From Sphingomonadaceae bacterium OTU29LAMAA1 (lineage in GTDB: Bacteria; Pseudomonadota; Alphaproteobacteria; Sphingomonadales; Sphingomonadaceae), in assembly GCA_024072375.1 (NCBI GenBank), contig CP099617.1:1902001-1966000 (forward strand): a DNA stretch of 64,000 bases. Reading direction: 5' to 3'. The notes beneath the pieces are model-generated. The model did not search any database and was not told the DNA's origin. It saw nothing but the letters and a program-made list of their open reading frames with translations. Shown piece by piece: positions 25,877 to 34,255 of this stretch (its first letter is position 1; each line of letters opens with the position of its first letter). The position numbers and the translations under genes are program-made.

Positions 25877-27436
25877 ATGAGCACGACCTTTCATCGCATC
25901 TGGTTCGGCGACGCCGCGATCCCCGATCAGTATGAACAATACTGGCATGCGTGGCAGCGCCAGTTTCCGGAGTGCCGGTTCGTCACCTGGACCGATGCCG
26001 ACATCGACCGGCTGACGCTGACTGCCACACGACTGCGCCAATTGAGCCGCCACGTCTCGCGCGCCGACCTCGCCCGCTACGAAATCCTGTATACCGAGGG
26101 CGGCGTATATCTCGATTGCGACATCATGCCGTACCAGCATTTCGACGTCGCTGACCTGACTTGCCAGCTGACCGTTTGCAACGAGACCGAGTCCACCGAT
26201 TACTGCTCGATCGGCTTCATCGCCGCGCCGCCGGGGCATCCGGTCTTCGCCGAACTGATTGACCATATCATTACCAGCCCGATCGACGAGACGCGGCCGA
26301 ACATCTCCACCGGCCCATGGCTGTTCGGCACGTTCATCAAGCGGCATCGCCACGTCCGTCTGCCGACCGCCGCCTTCTATCCCTACCTATACGACGAGCC
26401 GCTGTCGGCGGTGCGGACCCGCGACCTGGAATCGACGTACGGCATCCATGTGTGGGGCGGATCGTGGCTCGCCCCCGACCTGAAGCAGACCAAGACGATG
26501 CAGCTGCTCGGCCGCGGCGACCTGATCGAACCGGCGGCGATGCTGGCCGGATCGGAGGACCAATGGTCGCAGGACGTCGGCCTGATGATCGACACGATCC
26601 GCGACATCCGTGAAAAGAGCATCCAGATCGCGCCGGTGCTCACGCCTGCGATGGGGATCGCGCCGCACGACCGCATCGCGTTCGAATTCGGCAAGGTGCT
26701 CGACTGGCTGCTGGCGCGCGACGCGGATCGCATGGTGTGGCAGATCGGCGCGGCCGACGGCACGCTGGTCGATCCGCTGCGTCCGGCGATGATCAACTAC
26801 GATCCGCCGGCGATGCTGATGGAACCCAATCCGCACCTGTTCACGATGCTGGAGCGTGCCTATGCCGGCAATCGCAACGCCCGGCTGCTGCCGTTGGCCT
26901 ATGGCACCACGGCCGGCGAGCTGGTGCTGAACGCGATCGATCCCGCGCGCGCGGCGGCGCTGGCACTGCCGCGCTGGGTGCACGGCATTTCGTCCATGTA
27001 CATGGATCGCAATGCGCTGGGCGGCATGTCGATCGATCCCCACACGACCGAACTGATCCATCGGTGCGTCGACCGGATCACGGTGCCCGTCATCGATCAT
27101 GCGATGCTGCTCGCCATGGCGGACGGCCGCGGGCCGGACGTGCTGGTCGTCGACGCGGAAGGCATGGACAGAGAGATCATCGAGGACATCCTGGCGCATG
27201 GTCACCGGCCAGCGATCATCCATTTCGAGATCCAGTGCCTGGAACGCGCGGAACAGCAGGCGCTGCTCGCCGCAATGGGCGACGATTATGCGGTGCTGCA
27301 ATTCGGCAACGACATGACCGCCTATCGTCAGGACGTGGTGATGGACTATGCCCGCTCGCTCTACGTCGACTACGGCATTCCGACGATCTTCGCGGCAGGC
27401 CTCGGCTCGCTCAATGGCCTTGCGCTGGCAGCATGA
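25877..27436 (+). CDS. Glycosyltransferase (DXD sugar-binding type) fused to FkbM-like methyltransferase
   Basis: 519 residues. Residues 1-230 are a Gly_transf_sug/capsule-type glycosyltransferase (FHRIWFGDAAIP, RADLARYEILYTEGGVYLD then CD, with the metal-binding DCD at 80-82). Residues about 270-510 resemble an FkbM methyltransferase: WQIGAADGTLVDP in the SAM site, MLMEPNPHLFTMLERAYAG, and VLVVDAEGMDREIIEDIL. The protein has no signal peptide or membrane span and is probably cytoplasmic. It would add a sugar and O-methylate it, or methylate another residue of the same glycan. It overlaps the next gene by four bases. Confidence 0.82.
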   Translation: MSTTFHRIWFGDAAIPDQYEQYWHAWQRQFPECRFVTWTDADIDRLTLTATRLRQLSRHVSRADLARYEILYTEGGVYLDCDIMPYQHFDVADLTCQLTVCNETESTDYCSIGFIAAPPGHPVFAELIDHIITSPIDETRPNISTGPWLFGTFIKRHRHVRLPTAAFYPYLYDEPLSAVRTRDLESTYGIHVWGGSWLAPDLKQTKTMQLLGRGDLIEPAAMLAGSEDQWSQDVGLMIDTIRDIREKSIQIAPVLTPAMGIAPHDRIAFEFGKVLDWLLARDADRMVWQIGAADGTLVDPLRPAMINYDPPAMLMEPNPHLFTMLERAYAGNRNARLLPLAYGTTAGELVLNAIDPARAAALALPRWVHGISSMYMDRNALGGMSIDPHTTELIHRCVDRITVPVIDHAMLLAMADGRGPDVLVVDAEGMDREIIEDILAHGHRPAIIHFEIQCLERAEQQALLAAMGDDYAVLQFGNDMTAYRQDVVMDYARSLYVDYGIPTIFAAGLGSLNGLALAA

Positions 27437-28710
27437 TCCCGAAGATCCTCCATCTCATATGGGTCGGCGACGATAGTCGGCGCCCCGACAATTGCATCCG
27501 GACGTGGCGCGACCATCATCCCGACTGGAACGTCCGGCTGTGGGGAAATACGGAGCTGGACGGGATCGACTGGATCAACCGGCGGCATATGGACGCGATG
27601 CGCACGCGCGAATGGAACGGCGTCGCCGATCTGATGCGGTGGGAGATCCTGCTGACGCACGGCGGCATCGTGGTGGATGCCGACAGCGTCTGCGTCCGCC
27701 CGCTCGACGATGCCATGCTCGATTGCCCCGCCTTCGCCTGCTGGGAGAACGAGATCGTCCGCCCCGGACTGATCGCCGCAGGCTATTTCGGTGCGGAACC
27801 CGACAATCCGCTGGTCGCGCGGATCGTCGCCGATATCGCTGGCGAAGACAGCGTCGTTCACGAGCTGGCGTGGCAGACCGTCGGCCCGCAGCGCCTGACC
27901 GATACCTATCGCGCCGCCCGCTATTCACCGCTGCGGATCTTGCCCAGCCACTATTTCATTCCGCAGCATTTCACCGGCGTCACCTACGAAGGCAACGATC
28001 CGGTCTATGCCTATCAGCTGTGGGGCTCGACGCGTGGCGCGTACGACCAACTGCACCGGCAGACGTTCGTATTGGGTACGCCCGCCGCTCCGGCTCCTGC
28101 TCCTGCGCCAGCGCCAGCGCCAGCACGCCTGGACGGCCCGAACGTTCAGCATGTTGCGGTGGACGACGATCTCGTCGGGATCGCGCCGCTGGACGTCTTT
28201 CGCCAGCTGTGCGCCGGCAAGCGCGTGCTGCATGTCGGCTGCGCGTCGGACACCGGACGCAAGCTTCACCTGGAGCTGGAATCCATCTGCGCCCGGCTCG
28301 ACGGGCTGGACACGGATGCCGATGCGCTGGAACGCCTGACGCCGCTGACCCGCAGTCGCCTGTTCACCGATTTCGCGCAGGTCACCGACGCCTACGATAT
28401 CGTGCTGGTGCCCGATATGCTGGAGCGGGTCGCCGATGCCGCCGCGTTCCTGACCCGGATCGAGGGCGTGCACGCGTCATGCTGGTTCGTGGCCGTTCGC
28501 GATGCATGCCGCGCCCGCAGCGAATATCATGCCGAAAGCGGGACCTTCGCCGAAGCGGTGCATGCCGACAGCCACGTACGCTACACGCCCTATACTCTTG
28601 GGCGCACCCTCGGGACGCATAGCGGGTTCGCGGTCGAGAAGATGTGGTTCTTCGACGACGATGCCCTGCTGACATTGCTGTCGAAGCCGGCGGTAGCCCT
28701 CGCCGCCTGA
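27433..28710 (+). CDS. Glycosyltransferase fused to a methyltransferase-like domain
   Basis: 425 residues; ATG overlaps the preceding stop (ATGA). Residues 1-210 repeat the DXD glycosyltransferase fold (KILHLIWVGDDSRRPDNCI, GVADLMRWEILLTHGGIVVD, DAD at 82-84). An Ala-Pro linker (about 219-233) joins it to a C-terminal SAM-methyltransferase-like domain (CAGKRVLHVGCASDTGRKL, ELESICARLDGLDTDADAL, YDIVLVPDMLERVADAAAFL). The end of the domain (KMWFFDDDAL) is typical of type-11 methyltransferase relatives. It is a second enzyme with the same two-domain plan as its neighbour, suggesting consecutive steps in one glycan. Confidence 0.78.
   Translation: MIPKILHLIWVGDDSRRPDNCIRTWRDHHPDWNVRLWGNTELDGIDWINRRHMDAMRTREWNGVADLMRWEILLTHGGIVVDADSVCVRPLDDAMLDCPAFACWENEIVRPGLIAAGYFGAEPDNPLVARIVADIAGEDSVVHELAWQTVGPQRLTDTYRAARYSPLRILPSHYFIPQHFTGVTYEGNDPVYAYQLWGSTRGAYDQLHRQTFVLGTPAAPAPAPAPAPAPARLDGPNVQHVAVDDDLVGIAPLDVFRQLCAGKRVLHVGCASDTGRKLHLELESICARLDGLDTDADALERLTPLTRSRLFTDFAQVTDAYDIVLVPDMLERVADAAAFLTRIEGVHASCWFVAVRDACRARSEYHAESGTFAEAVHADSHVRYTPYTLGRTLGTHSGFAVEKMWFFDDDALLTLLSKPAVALAA
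28087..28125 (+). repeat. Six-base repeat encoding an Ala-Pro linker
   Basis: Tandem six-base units (GCTCCT twice, GCGCCA three times, with related flanking units) encode an (Ala-Pro)n stretch between the glycosyltransferase and methyltransferase domains. Unit gain or loss would keep the frame and only change linker length. Confidence 0.6.
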
Positions 28711-28722
28711 CCGGCGAAGGGC

Positions 28723-30855
28723 TTATCCGATCGTGATCGGCGCCGGCGGGAGTCCGTCGATCGCGCGGCGATGTACCGCCTCGAAGGCCGCCTCCAGATG
28801 CCGCGTATAGCCGGCGCTGTCGAACAGCGGCCGGGTGAGGCGGTTGGCGGCCAGCCGCGCGCGCACCGCGCCGATCGCCGTGGGCGAGCTGGCGAGCGAT
28901 ACGGCGAGCGCTTCATATTCCGCTTCGGTCGTGGTGACGAGATCGGGCAGGCCGACCGCGGTCAGCACGCTGGCGGCGACCCGCGCGGCGAATTGCCGGC
29001 CGGCGAGCGTCACCACCGGCAACCCGGCCCACAGGGCGTCGCTGGCGGTCGTGTGCGCGTTGACGGCGAAGGTGTCGAGGAAAAGGTCGGCATGCACCTG
29101 CCGTGCGAGATGTTCGGCATGCGGGCGGTTCGCCGCGAACACCAGTCGCGCCGGATCGACGCCGCGCGCGGTCGCATGCGCGCGCAGGTTCGCACTCGCC
29201 TCCACCCCGCAGTCGAGCAGCCACAGCACACTGCCGGGAACGGCGGCGAGCAACCGCATCCAGACGTCGAATTCCCGCGGCCCGATCTTGTAGGCGTGGT
29301 TGAAGGAACAGAAGACGAAGCCGTCGTCCGGCAAGCCATGATCGCGGCGTGTATCCGCGACAGACGCGATCGCGCGGCGATCGTCGTTCGGCTGATAGCT
29401 GTGTGGCAGGCGGATCAGCGTCTCGTCGTAGAACGGCTCGTTGCCGACCGGAACGACGACGGGATCGGCGACCAGATAGTCGATGAACGCCGCGCCCATC
29501 GAACCGGGATAGCCGAGGTAGGCGATCTGCACCGGTGCCATCCGCGCCGCGAACAGCCCGGCACGATAGCCCCTGGTATACCCCTTCAGATCCACCGCGA
29601 TGTCGAGCGCGTCGCCGCGCGCCATATCGATCACGTCGGCGTCGGTCATGCCGCGCAGGTCGATCAGCGCGTCGACGTGGTCGGCGACCAGCGCACGCTG
29701 TGCGGGATCGCGGGGCGGGCTGAAATCATAGGCGCGAATCTCGAACCGGGTGCGATCGTGTTCGCGCAACAACCCCGCTATCAGCAGCAAGGTCGCGTGA
29801 TTGTAGAAGTCGGCGGAGAAATAGCCGATGCGGATGCGCCCGTCGGCAGCGCGCGGACGCGGTGCGAACGGCGCGTGCGTCGATCGCATGGTGCTGGCGG
29901 CGAACACGCGCGACCGCTGCAACTGGCGTTCCGGATCATCCTCGAACGCGAGCGCGGTAAACGGGCCGATCGCGTGTCCGCCGACGTTCACGACGATCGG
30001 CAGCCCGGCGAAATCATCGCGACGACGCCAGTCGGCGAGGCGCGCCTCCAGATACAGGCGCTGCGCCTCGATCCCGTAATTGCCGGGTTGCAGCGCTACG
30101 GTGCGGGCGAACGCGTCGATGGCCTCGCTCACCCGGCCGCATCCCGCCAGCAGATTGCCCATCTGGCAATGCGCGTCGGCGTTGGCGGGATCCACACGCG
30201 CCGCGAGCCGATAGCTGTCGATCGCCGGATCGACATGCCCTGCCGCCGCGAGCGCGCTGCCGAGATGGTATAGCGCCATCGGATGTTCGGGGGCGAGATC
30301 GAGCACGATCGTCAGCTGTTCGATCGCACGCTGCGGACGACAGGCCTCGACATGGAGCTTACCCAGTTCGACGTGCGCATCGACGTAGCCCGGATCGATC
30401 CGCACCGCCTGTTCGAAGGCAGCCTGTGCGGCGTCGTGCCTGCCCTGCCCGGACAATGCGAGACCCAGATTGTAGCGGTGATCGGCGGTATCGGGATCGA
30501 GCCGGATCGCGGTGCGGAACGCCGCCTCCGCGCCGGCGGGATCGCCCAGCGCCAGATGGGCGGCGCCCAGCAGCATCGGCACGGCACGCATCGACGGATG
30601 CTGCACCGCCAGCGCGTGCGCCAGCCGGATCGTCTCGCGATGGTCGCCGCGCTGATGCGATGCGGCGAGCGCATCCAGCGTCGGCGGCGTGCCGTCGGCG
30701 TCGAACGTCGCCAGCCGGGCGATCCCGGTGCGGGCCGCGACGTTGTCGGGGTAGCTGTCCAGCACCCCCTGCAACAGTCGACGTGCGGCCTCCGCATCGC
30801 CCTTCTTCTCGGCACTGCGTGCCTTGCGAAAGATCTGGTCCAGTCCGGCAGCCAT
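28723..30855 (-). CDS. TPR-GT41 (O-GlcNAc transferase/SPINDLY-like) glycosyltransferase
   Basis: 710 residues. The N-terminal 280 residues are tetratricopeptide repeats (AAFRTAIRLDPDTADHRYNL, AFEQAVRIDPGYVDAHVELG and others). The rest is a GT41 catalytic domain: IRIGYFSADFYNHAT with His353 matching the OGT base, FCSFNHAYKIGPREFDVWM with Lys523 in the nucleotide-sugar site, and DLFLDTFAVNAHTTASDALW. Such cytoplasmic enzymes glycosylate Ser/Thr of proteins; in Caulobacter the related FlmG modifies flagellins. It is convergent with the two glycosyltransferase genes and 8 kb from the flagellar locus, so flagellin modification is a fair but unproven guess. Confidence 0.9.
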   Translation of the reverse strand: MAAGLDQIFRKARSAEKKGDAEAARRLLQGVLDSYPDNVAARTGIARLATFDADGTPPTLDALAASHQRGDHRETIRLAHALAVQHPSMRAVPMLLGAAHLALGDPAGAEAAFRTAIRLDPDTADHRYNLGLALSGQGRHDAAQAAFEQAVRIDPGYVDAHVELGKLHVEACRPQRAIEQLTIVLDLAPEHPMALYHLGSALAAAGHVDPAIDSYRLAARVDPANADAHCQMGNLLAGCGRVSEAIDAFARTVALQPGNYGIEAQRLYLEARLADWRRRDDFAGLPIVVNVGGHAIGPFTALAFEDDPERQLQRSRVFAASTMRSTHAPFAPRPRAADGRIRIGYFSADFYNHATLLLIAGLLREHDRTRFEIRAYDFSPPRDPAQRALVADHVDALIDLRGMTDADVIDMARGDALDIAVDLKGYTRGYRAGLFAARMAPVQIAYLGYPGSMGAAFIDYLVADPVVVPVGNEPFYDETLIRLPHSYQPNDDRRAIASVADTRRDHGLPDDGFVFCSFNHAYKIGPREFDVWMRLLAAVPGSVLWLLDCGVEASANLRAHATARGVDPARLVFAANRPHAEHLARQVHADLFLDTFAVNAHTTASDALWAGLPVVTLAGRQFAARVAASVLTAVGLPDLVTTTEAEYEALAVSLASSPTAIGAVRARLAANRLTRPLFDSAGYTRHLEAAFEAVHRRAIDGLPPAPITIG

Positions 30856-31031
30856 CGATAATCCCGCGCACGCCGATCGTGCATGCGGGCGACAGTGCCG
30901 CCGATATGGATAATGCCGGGTTAACGCCCGCTGCCGCGCGCAACGAACGATGACGATACCGTGGTCCCGTCACCCGTCACGGTCGCCCGCCATGCATGGC
31001 GTTTCGCCGGCCGCCGCCCTACGCTGCGCAC

Positions 31032-33215
31032 ATGACGACGATCGTTCGACGCCTGCGCCACCCGATGATCCTGCTGGCATTGCTCGGCACCGCGCCCAGC
31101 ACCCCGCGCAGCGAGGCGACGCGATGGCAGGCGCACGTCGCGCGGGTCACGATCTCACGCGACGATCACGGCATTCCGCATATCCACGGCCGATCGGATG
31201 CCGATGCGGTGTTCGGGCTGATCTACGCACAGGCCGAGGACGACTTCCCGCGGATCGAGGCCAATTACCTGACCGCGCTCGGCCGCACCGCCGAGGCGGA
31301 GGGCGGGGATGCGATGTGGGCCGACCTGCGCCAGCGGCTGTTCGTCGATCCGGAGACGCTGAAGGCGGATTATGCGGCCAGCCCCGGGTGGCTGCGCACC
31401 CTGATGCAGGCATGGGCGGACGGGCTGAACTTCTACCTGGCGACGCATCCGCAGGTTCGTCCCAGGGTGCTGACCCGGTTCGAGCCATGGATGGCGCTGA
31501 GCTTTACCGAGGGCAGCATCGGCGGCGACGTGGAACGCATTTCGCTGAGCGAGCTCAAGACCTTCTACGGCCAGCCAACGCCGCCGACACCGGAAGAGCT
31601 GGGCATGGTGCCGCGCGAACCGTCAGGATCGAACGGCATCGCCATCGCCCCGAGGCTGACCGCAAACGGACATGCGCTGCTGCTGATCAATCCGCATACC
31701 AGCTTCTATTTCCGGTCGGAGGCGCAGATGACCAGCGACGAGGGGCTGGATGCGTATGGCGCGAGCACCTGGGGTCAGTTCTTCATCTATCAGGGCTTCA
31801 ACGCCAAGGCGGGCTGGATGCACACCAGCGCAACCGTCGACAACGTCGATGCCTTTGCCGAGCGGATCGTGCGGCGGGGCGCAGCCTATGCCTATCGTTA
31901 CGGCAAGCAGCTGAGGCCGGTGACGACGCGCACGGTGCCGTTGCGCTATCGCCGGACCGACGGTTCGATGGCGGAGCGGCGTTTCACCACCTATCGCACG
32001 CATCACGGTCCGATCGTCGCGTCGAGCGCCGGCCGGTGGATCGCGACGGCGCTGATGTGGAAGCCGGTGCCGGCGCTGGAGCAAAGCTATCTGCGCACCA
32101 AGGCGACCGATCTCGCCAGCTACATGAGGGTCGCCGGGCGCAAGGCCAATTCCTCGAACGACACGCTGTTCGCCGACAACAAGGGTGCGATCGCGTTCCT
32201 GATGCCGCAGTTCATGCCGATCCGCAGCGACCGGTTCGATTACACCCGTCCGGTGGACGGCAGCGATCCCGCGACCGACTGGCAGGGGCTGCACACGTTG
32301 TCCAGCCTGCCCAGCGTCGCCAGCCCGCGCGTCGGCTGGCTCCATAATACCAACGACTGGCCGTGGAGCGCGGCGGGACCCGACAGCCGGAAAGCGGCGG
32401 ACTATCCCCGCTACATGGATCAGGTCGGCGGTAATGCGCGCGGCGTGCATGCCGACCTGTTGCTGACCGGCAAGCGTGGCTGGACGCCGGACGCACTGCG
32501 CGCCGCGGCGTTCGATCCCTACCTTCCCGCTTTCGCGCAATCTTTGCCCGGGCTGGTCGCGGCGTGGGATGCGCTGCCCGCCGCCGATCCGCAGCGGCGC
32601 ACGCTCGCCGCGCCGATCGCGATGCTGAAGGCGTGGGATCATCGCTGGGGCGCCGATTCGGTCGCGACCAGCCTTGCGGTGTTCTGGGGCGATCACCTGT
32701 GGCGCGACGTCGGCGGCGTCGCACAGGCGGAACGTATCAACGTCCCCGACTATATCGCCACCCGCGTATCGCCGCAGGCGAAGCTCGCCGCGCTGGCGGC
32801 GGCGGTGACCCGGCTGACCGGGGATTTCGGGAGCTGGCGGACACCGTGGGGCAAGATCAACCGGTTTCAGCGGCTGGACGGCGCCATTACCCCGCATTTC
32901 GACGACGCAGTGGCGTCGTTCCCCGTACCCTTCACGTCGGCGCAATGGGGCAGTCTCGCATCGTTCGGCGCAAAACGCTGGCCGGGCACGAAGCGCTATT
33001 ACGGCACCAGCGGCAACAGCTTCGTCGCAGTGGTGGAGTTCGGCCCGCGGGTAAAGGCGATGGCGGTCATGGCGGGCGGGCAGAGCGGCGACCCGGCATC
33101 GCGTCATTTCGCCGACCAGATCGCGGATTACGCGCGAGGCTGCCTGCGTCCGGTCTACTTCTATCCCGACGAACTGCAGGGCCATGTCGAACGCCGCTAT
33201 CGCCCGGGCGGGTGA
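31032..33215 (+). CDS. Penicillin acylase family Ntn-hydrolase (possible acyl-homoserine-lactone acylase)
   Basis: 727 residues from the ATG at 31032; a start 12 codons upstream exists and neither has a clear ribosome binding site. A hydrophobic signal (RHPMILLALLGTAPST) indicates periplasmic location. The alpha part carries VTISRDDHGIPHIHG. The autoprocessing site is Gly-Ser-Asn at about residue 199-201 (EPSGSNGIAI), which would make Ser200 the N-terminal nucleophile of the beta subunit. LLINPHTSFYF and TRTVPLRYRRTDG follow. The family cleaves amides such as penicillin G or N-acyl-homoserine lactones; the chain preference cannot be read from sequence. Confidence 0.85.
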   Translation: MTTIVRRLRHPMILLALLGTAPSTPRSEATRWQAHVARVTISRDDHGIPHIHGRSDADAVFGLIYAQAEDDFPRIEANYLTALGRTAEAEGGDAMWADLRQRLFVDPETLKADYAASPGWLRTLMQAWADGLNFYLATHPQVRPRVLTRFEPWMALSFTEGSIGGDVERISLSELKTFYGQPTPPTPEELGMVPREPSGSNGIAIAPRLTANGHALLLINPHTSFYFRSEAQMTSDEGLDAYGASTWGQFFIYQGFNAKAGWMHTSATVDNVDAFAERIVRRGAAYAYRYGKQLRPVTTRTVPLRYRRTDGSMAERRFTTYRTHHGPIVASSAGRWIATALMWKPVPALEQSYLRTKATDLASYMRVAGRKANSSNDTLFADNKGAIAFLMPQFMPIRSDRFDYTRPVDGSDPATDWQGLHTLSSLPSVASPRVGWLHNTNDWPWSAAGPDSRKAADYPRYMDQVGGNARGVHADLLLTGKRGWTPDALRAAAFDPYLPAFAQSLPGLVAAWDALPAADPQRRTLAAPIAMLKAWDHRWGADSVATSLAVFWGDHLWRDVGGVAQAERINVPDYIATRVSPQAKLAALAAAVTRLTGDFGSWRTPWGKINRFQRLDGAITPHFDDAVASFPVPFTSAQWGSLASFGAKRWPGTKRYYGTSGNSFVAVVEFGPRVKAMAVMAGGQSGDPASRHFADQIADYARGCLRPVYFYPDELQGHVERRYRPGG

Positions 33216-33571
33216 TCGCACCGATCACTGCGTCCAGCACCACTGCTAGCCGCGGCGCATACAGCCGGTGATGTGACAGTTCGTACATGCTTGTGGCAGT
33301 GCCGCCGCTAATATTCCGCAGATGTGGCGATTCCCGTCCTTGATAAATCTGGATCAATGACTTCGATCACAGTTGTGAGGGACCATCGAAATTATCGCCT
33401 CGTAACTGGTAGAGCACGAAACATCTTACATTCTCGTGGCTTTAACATGAACCTTAAGAGGGGGAATGTTTGGCGCTCCCAATTCGGCCGCGTGACGACG
33501 GCCTTCGCCACGTCATCGAGGTACCGGCCGGCAGATGCGCGCTGCGGTGCCTTTTTTCAGGAGTAGAGATC
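33216..33571. other. 356-bp intergenic region without a recognisable gene
   Basis: It opens with a small palindrome (TGATCG-CAC-CGATCA) right at the acylase stop, perhaps a weak terminator. The middle (about 33330-33470) is notably AT-richer than the surroundings and probably holds the promoter of the DUF4142 gene. I see no convincing coding sequence, tRNA or riboswitch. Confidence 0.5.
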
Positions 33572-34051
33572 GTGAAGACAGTCTTGTTCGCCGTTCCCGC
33601 ACTGATGATCGCCGTTCCGGCCGCGGCGCAAGTGATGGCCCCCACCGAATATGTCGCCGCCGCCGGCGCCAGCGACCTGTACGAAATCACGTCGAGCCAG
33701 GTCGTGCTGGAAAGCACCGCCGATCCCAAGATTCGCCGGTTCGCGCAGATGATGATCACGCATCACACCAAGAGCACGGCTGACGTGAAGGCCGCCGCGG
33801 CCAAGGACCGCGTCACCGCCCCACCGCCAGCGCTGAACCCGCTGCAGACCCGACTCGTCACGGAACTACGCGCCGAGCAGGGTCCGGCCCGCGATGCGGC
33901 CTATGTCACGCAGCAGAAGACCGCGCATGATCAGGCACTCAGCTTGCACAAGGCCTATGCGATGCAGGGTAGTGCCCGGGCGCTGAAGTCCGCTGCCGGC
34001 AAGATCGTACCGGTCGTGCAGAGCCATATTACGATGCTGAACAAGATGTGA
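33572..34051 (+). CDS. DUF4142 periplasmic protein
   Basis: 159 residues from the GTG at 33572, preceded by CAGGAG eight bases upstream; longer frames lack a signal peptide, whereas this one starts with KTVLFAVPALMIAVPAAAQ. The mature part is the ferritin-like helical DUF4142 domain (FVAAAGASDLYEI-like start, LESTADPKIRRFAQMMITHH, KTAHDQALSLHKAYA, VQSHITMLNKM). The conserved histidines suggest metal binding, but function is unknown. Upstream AT-rich DNA supports an independent promoter. Confidence 0.85.
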   Translation: MKTVLFAVPALMIAVPAAAQVMAPTEYVAAAGASDLYEITSSQVVLESTADPKIRRFAQMMITHHTKSTADVKAAAAKDRVTAPPPALNPLQTRLVTELRAEQGPARDAAYVTQQKTAHDQALSLHKAYAMQGSARALKSAAGKIVPVVQSHITMLNKM

Positions 34052-34059
34052 GGATGCGC

Positions 34060-34089
34060 GGCGTGCTCGTGCTCGAGCGCGAGCACGCC
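34060..34089 (+). terminator. Hairpin after the DUF4142 gene
   Basis: Ten-base perfect arms GGCGTGCTCG / CGAGCACGCC flank a ten-base loop, eight bases after the stop. No T-run follows, so termination strength is uncertain. Confidence 0.5.
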
Positions 34090-34189
34090 GCCGGCCGCGG
34101 AACATTGGGCAGCATAGGGGCGGCGGTTCTGTACGCGTATCCCGCTGGGATCGAAGGTATTCCATCCCGACGACGCGTCGATACGCTAA

Positions 34190-34208
34190 CGAGAATGACT
34201 TGCATTAG
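34190..34208 (+). promoter_or_regulatory. Possible Fur-type iron box before the siderophore receptor
   Basis: CGAGAATGACTTGCATTAG, 48 bases before the receptor start, resembles the GANAATGA-T-TNCATTAT pattern of Fur boxes with several mismatches. Iron repression would be expected for a siderophore receptor. Call based on pattern and context only. Confidence 0.3.
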
Positions 34209-34255
34209 ACGGAGTGATTGGTAAAGGCGCGTCAGCTTAAGGAGTTGACCCGACC

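Noticed and set aside
33340..33357. TTGAT-N8-ATCAA inverted repeat resembling an FNR/FixK box
   Set aside because: FNR-type sites have a 4-base spacer; the 8-base gap does not fit.
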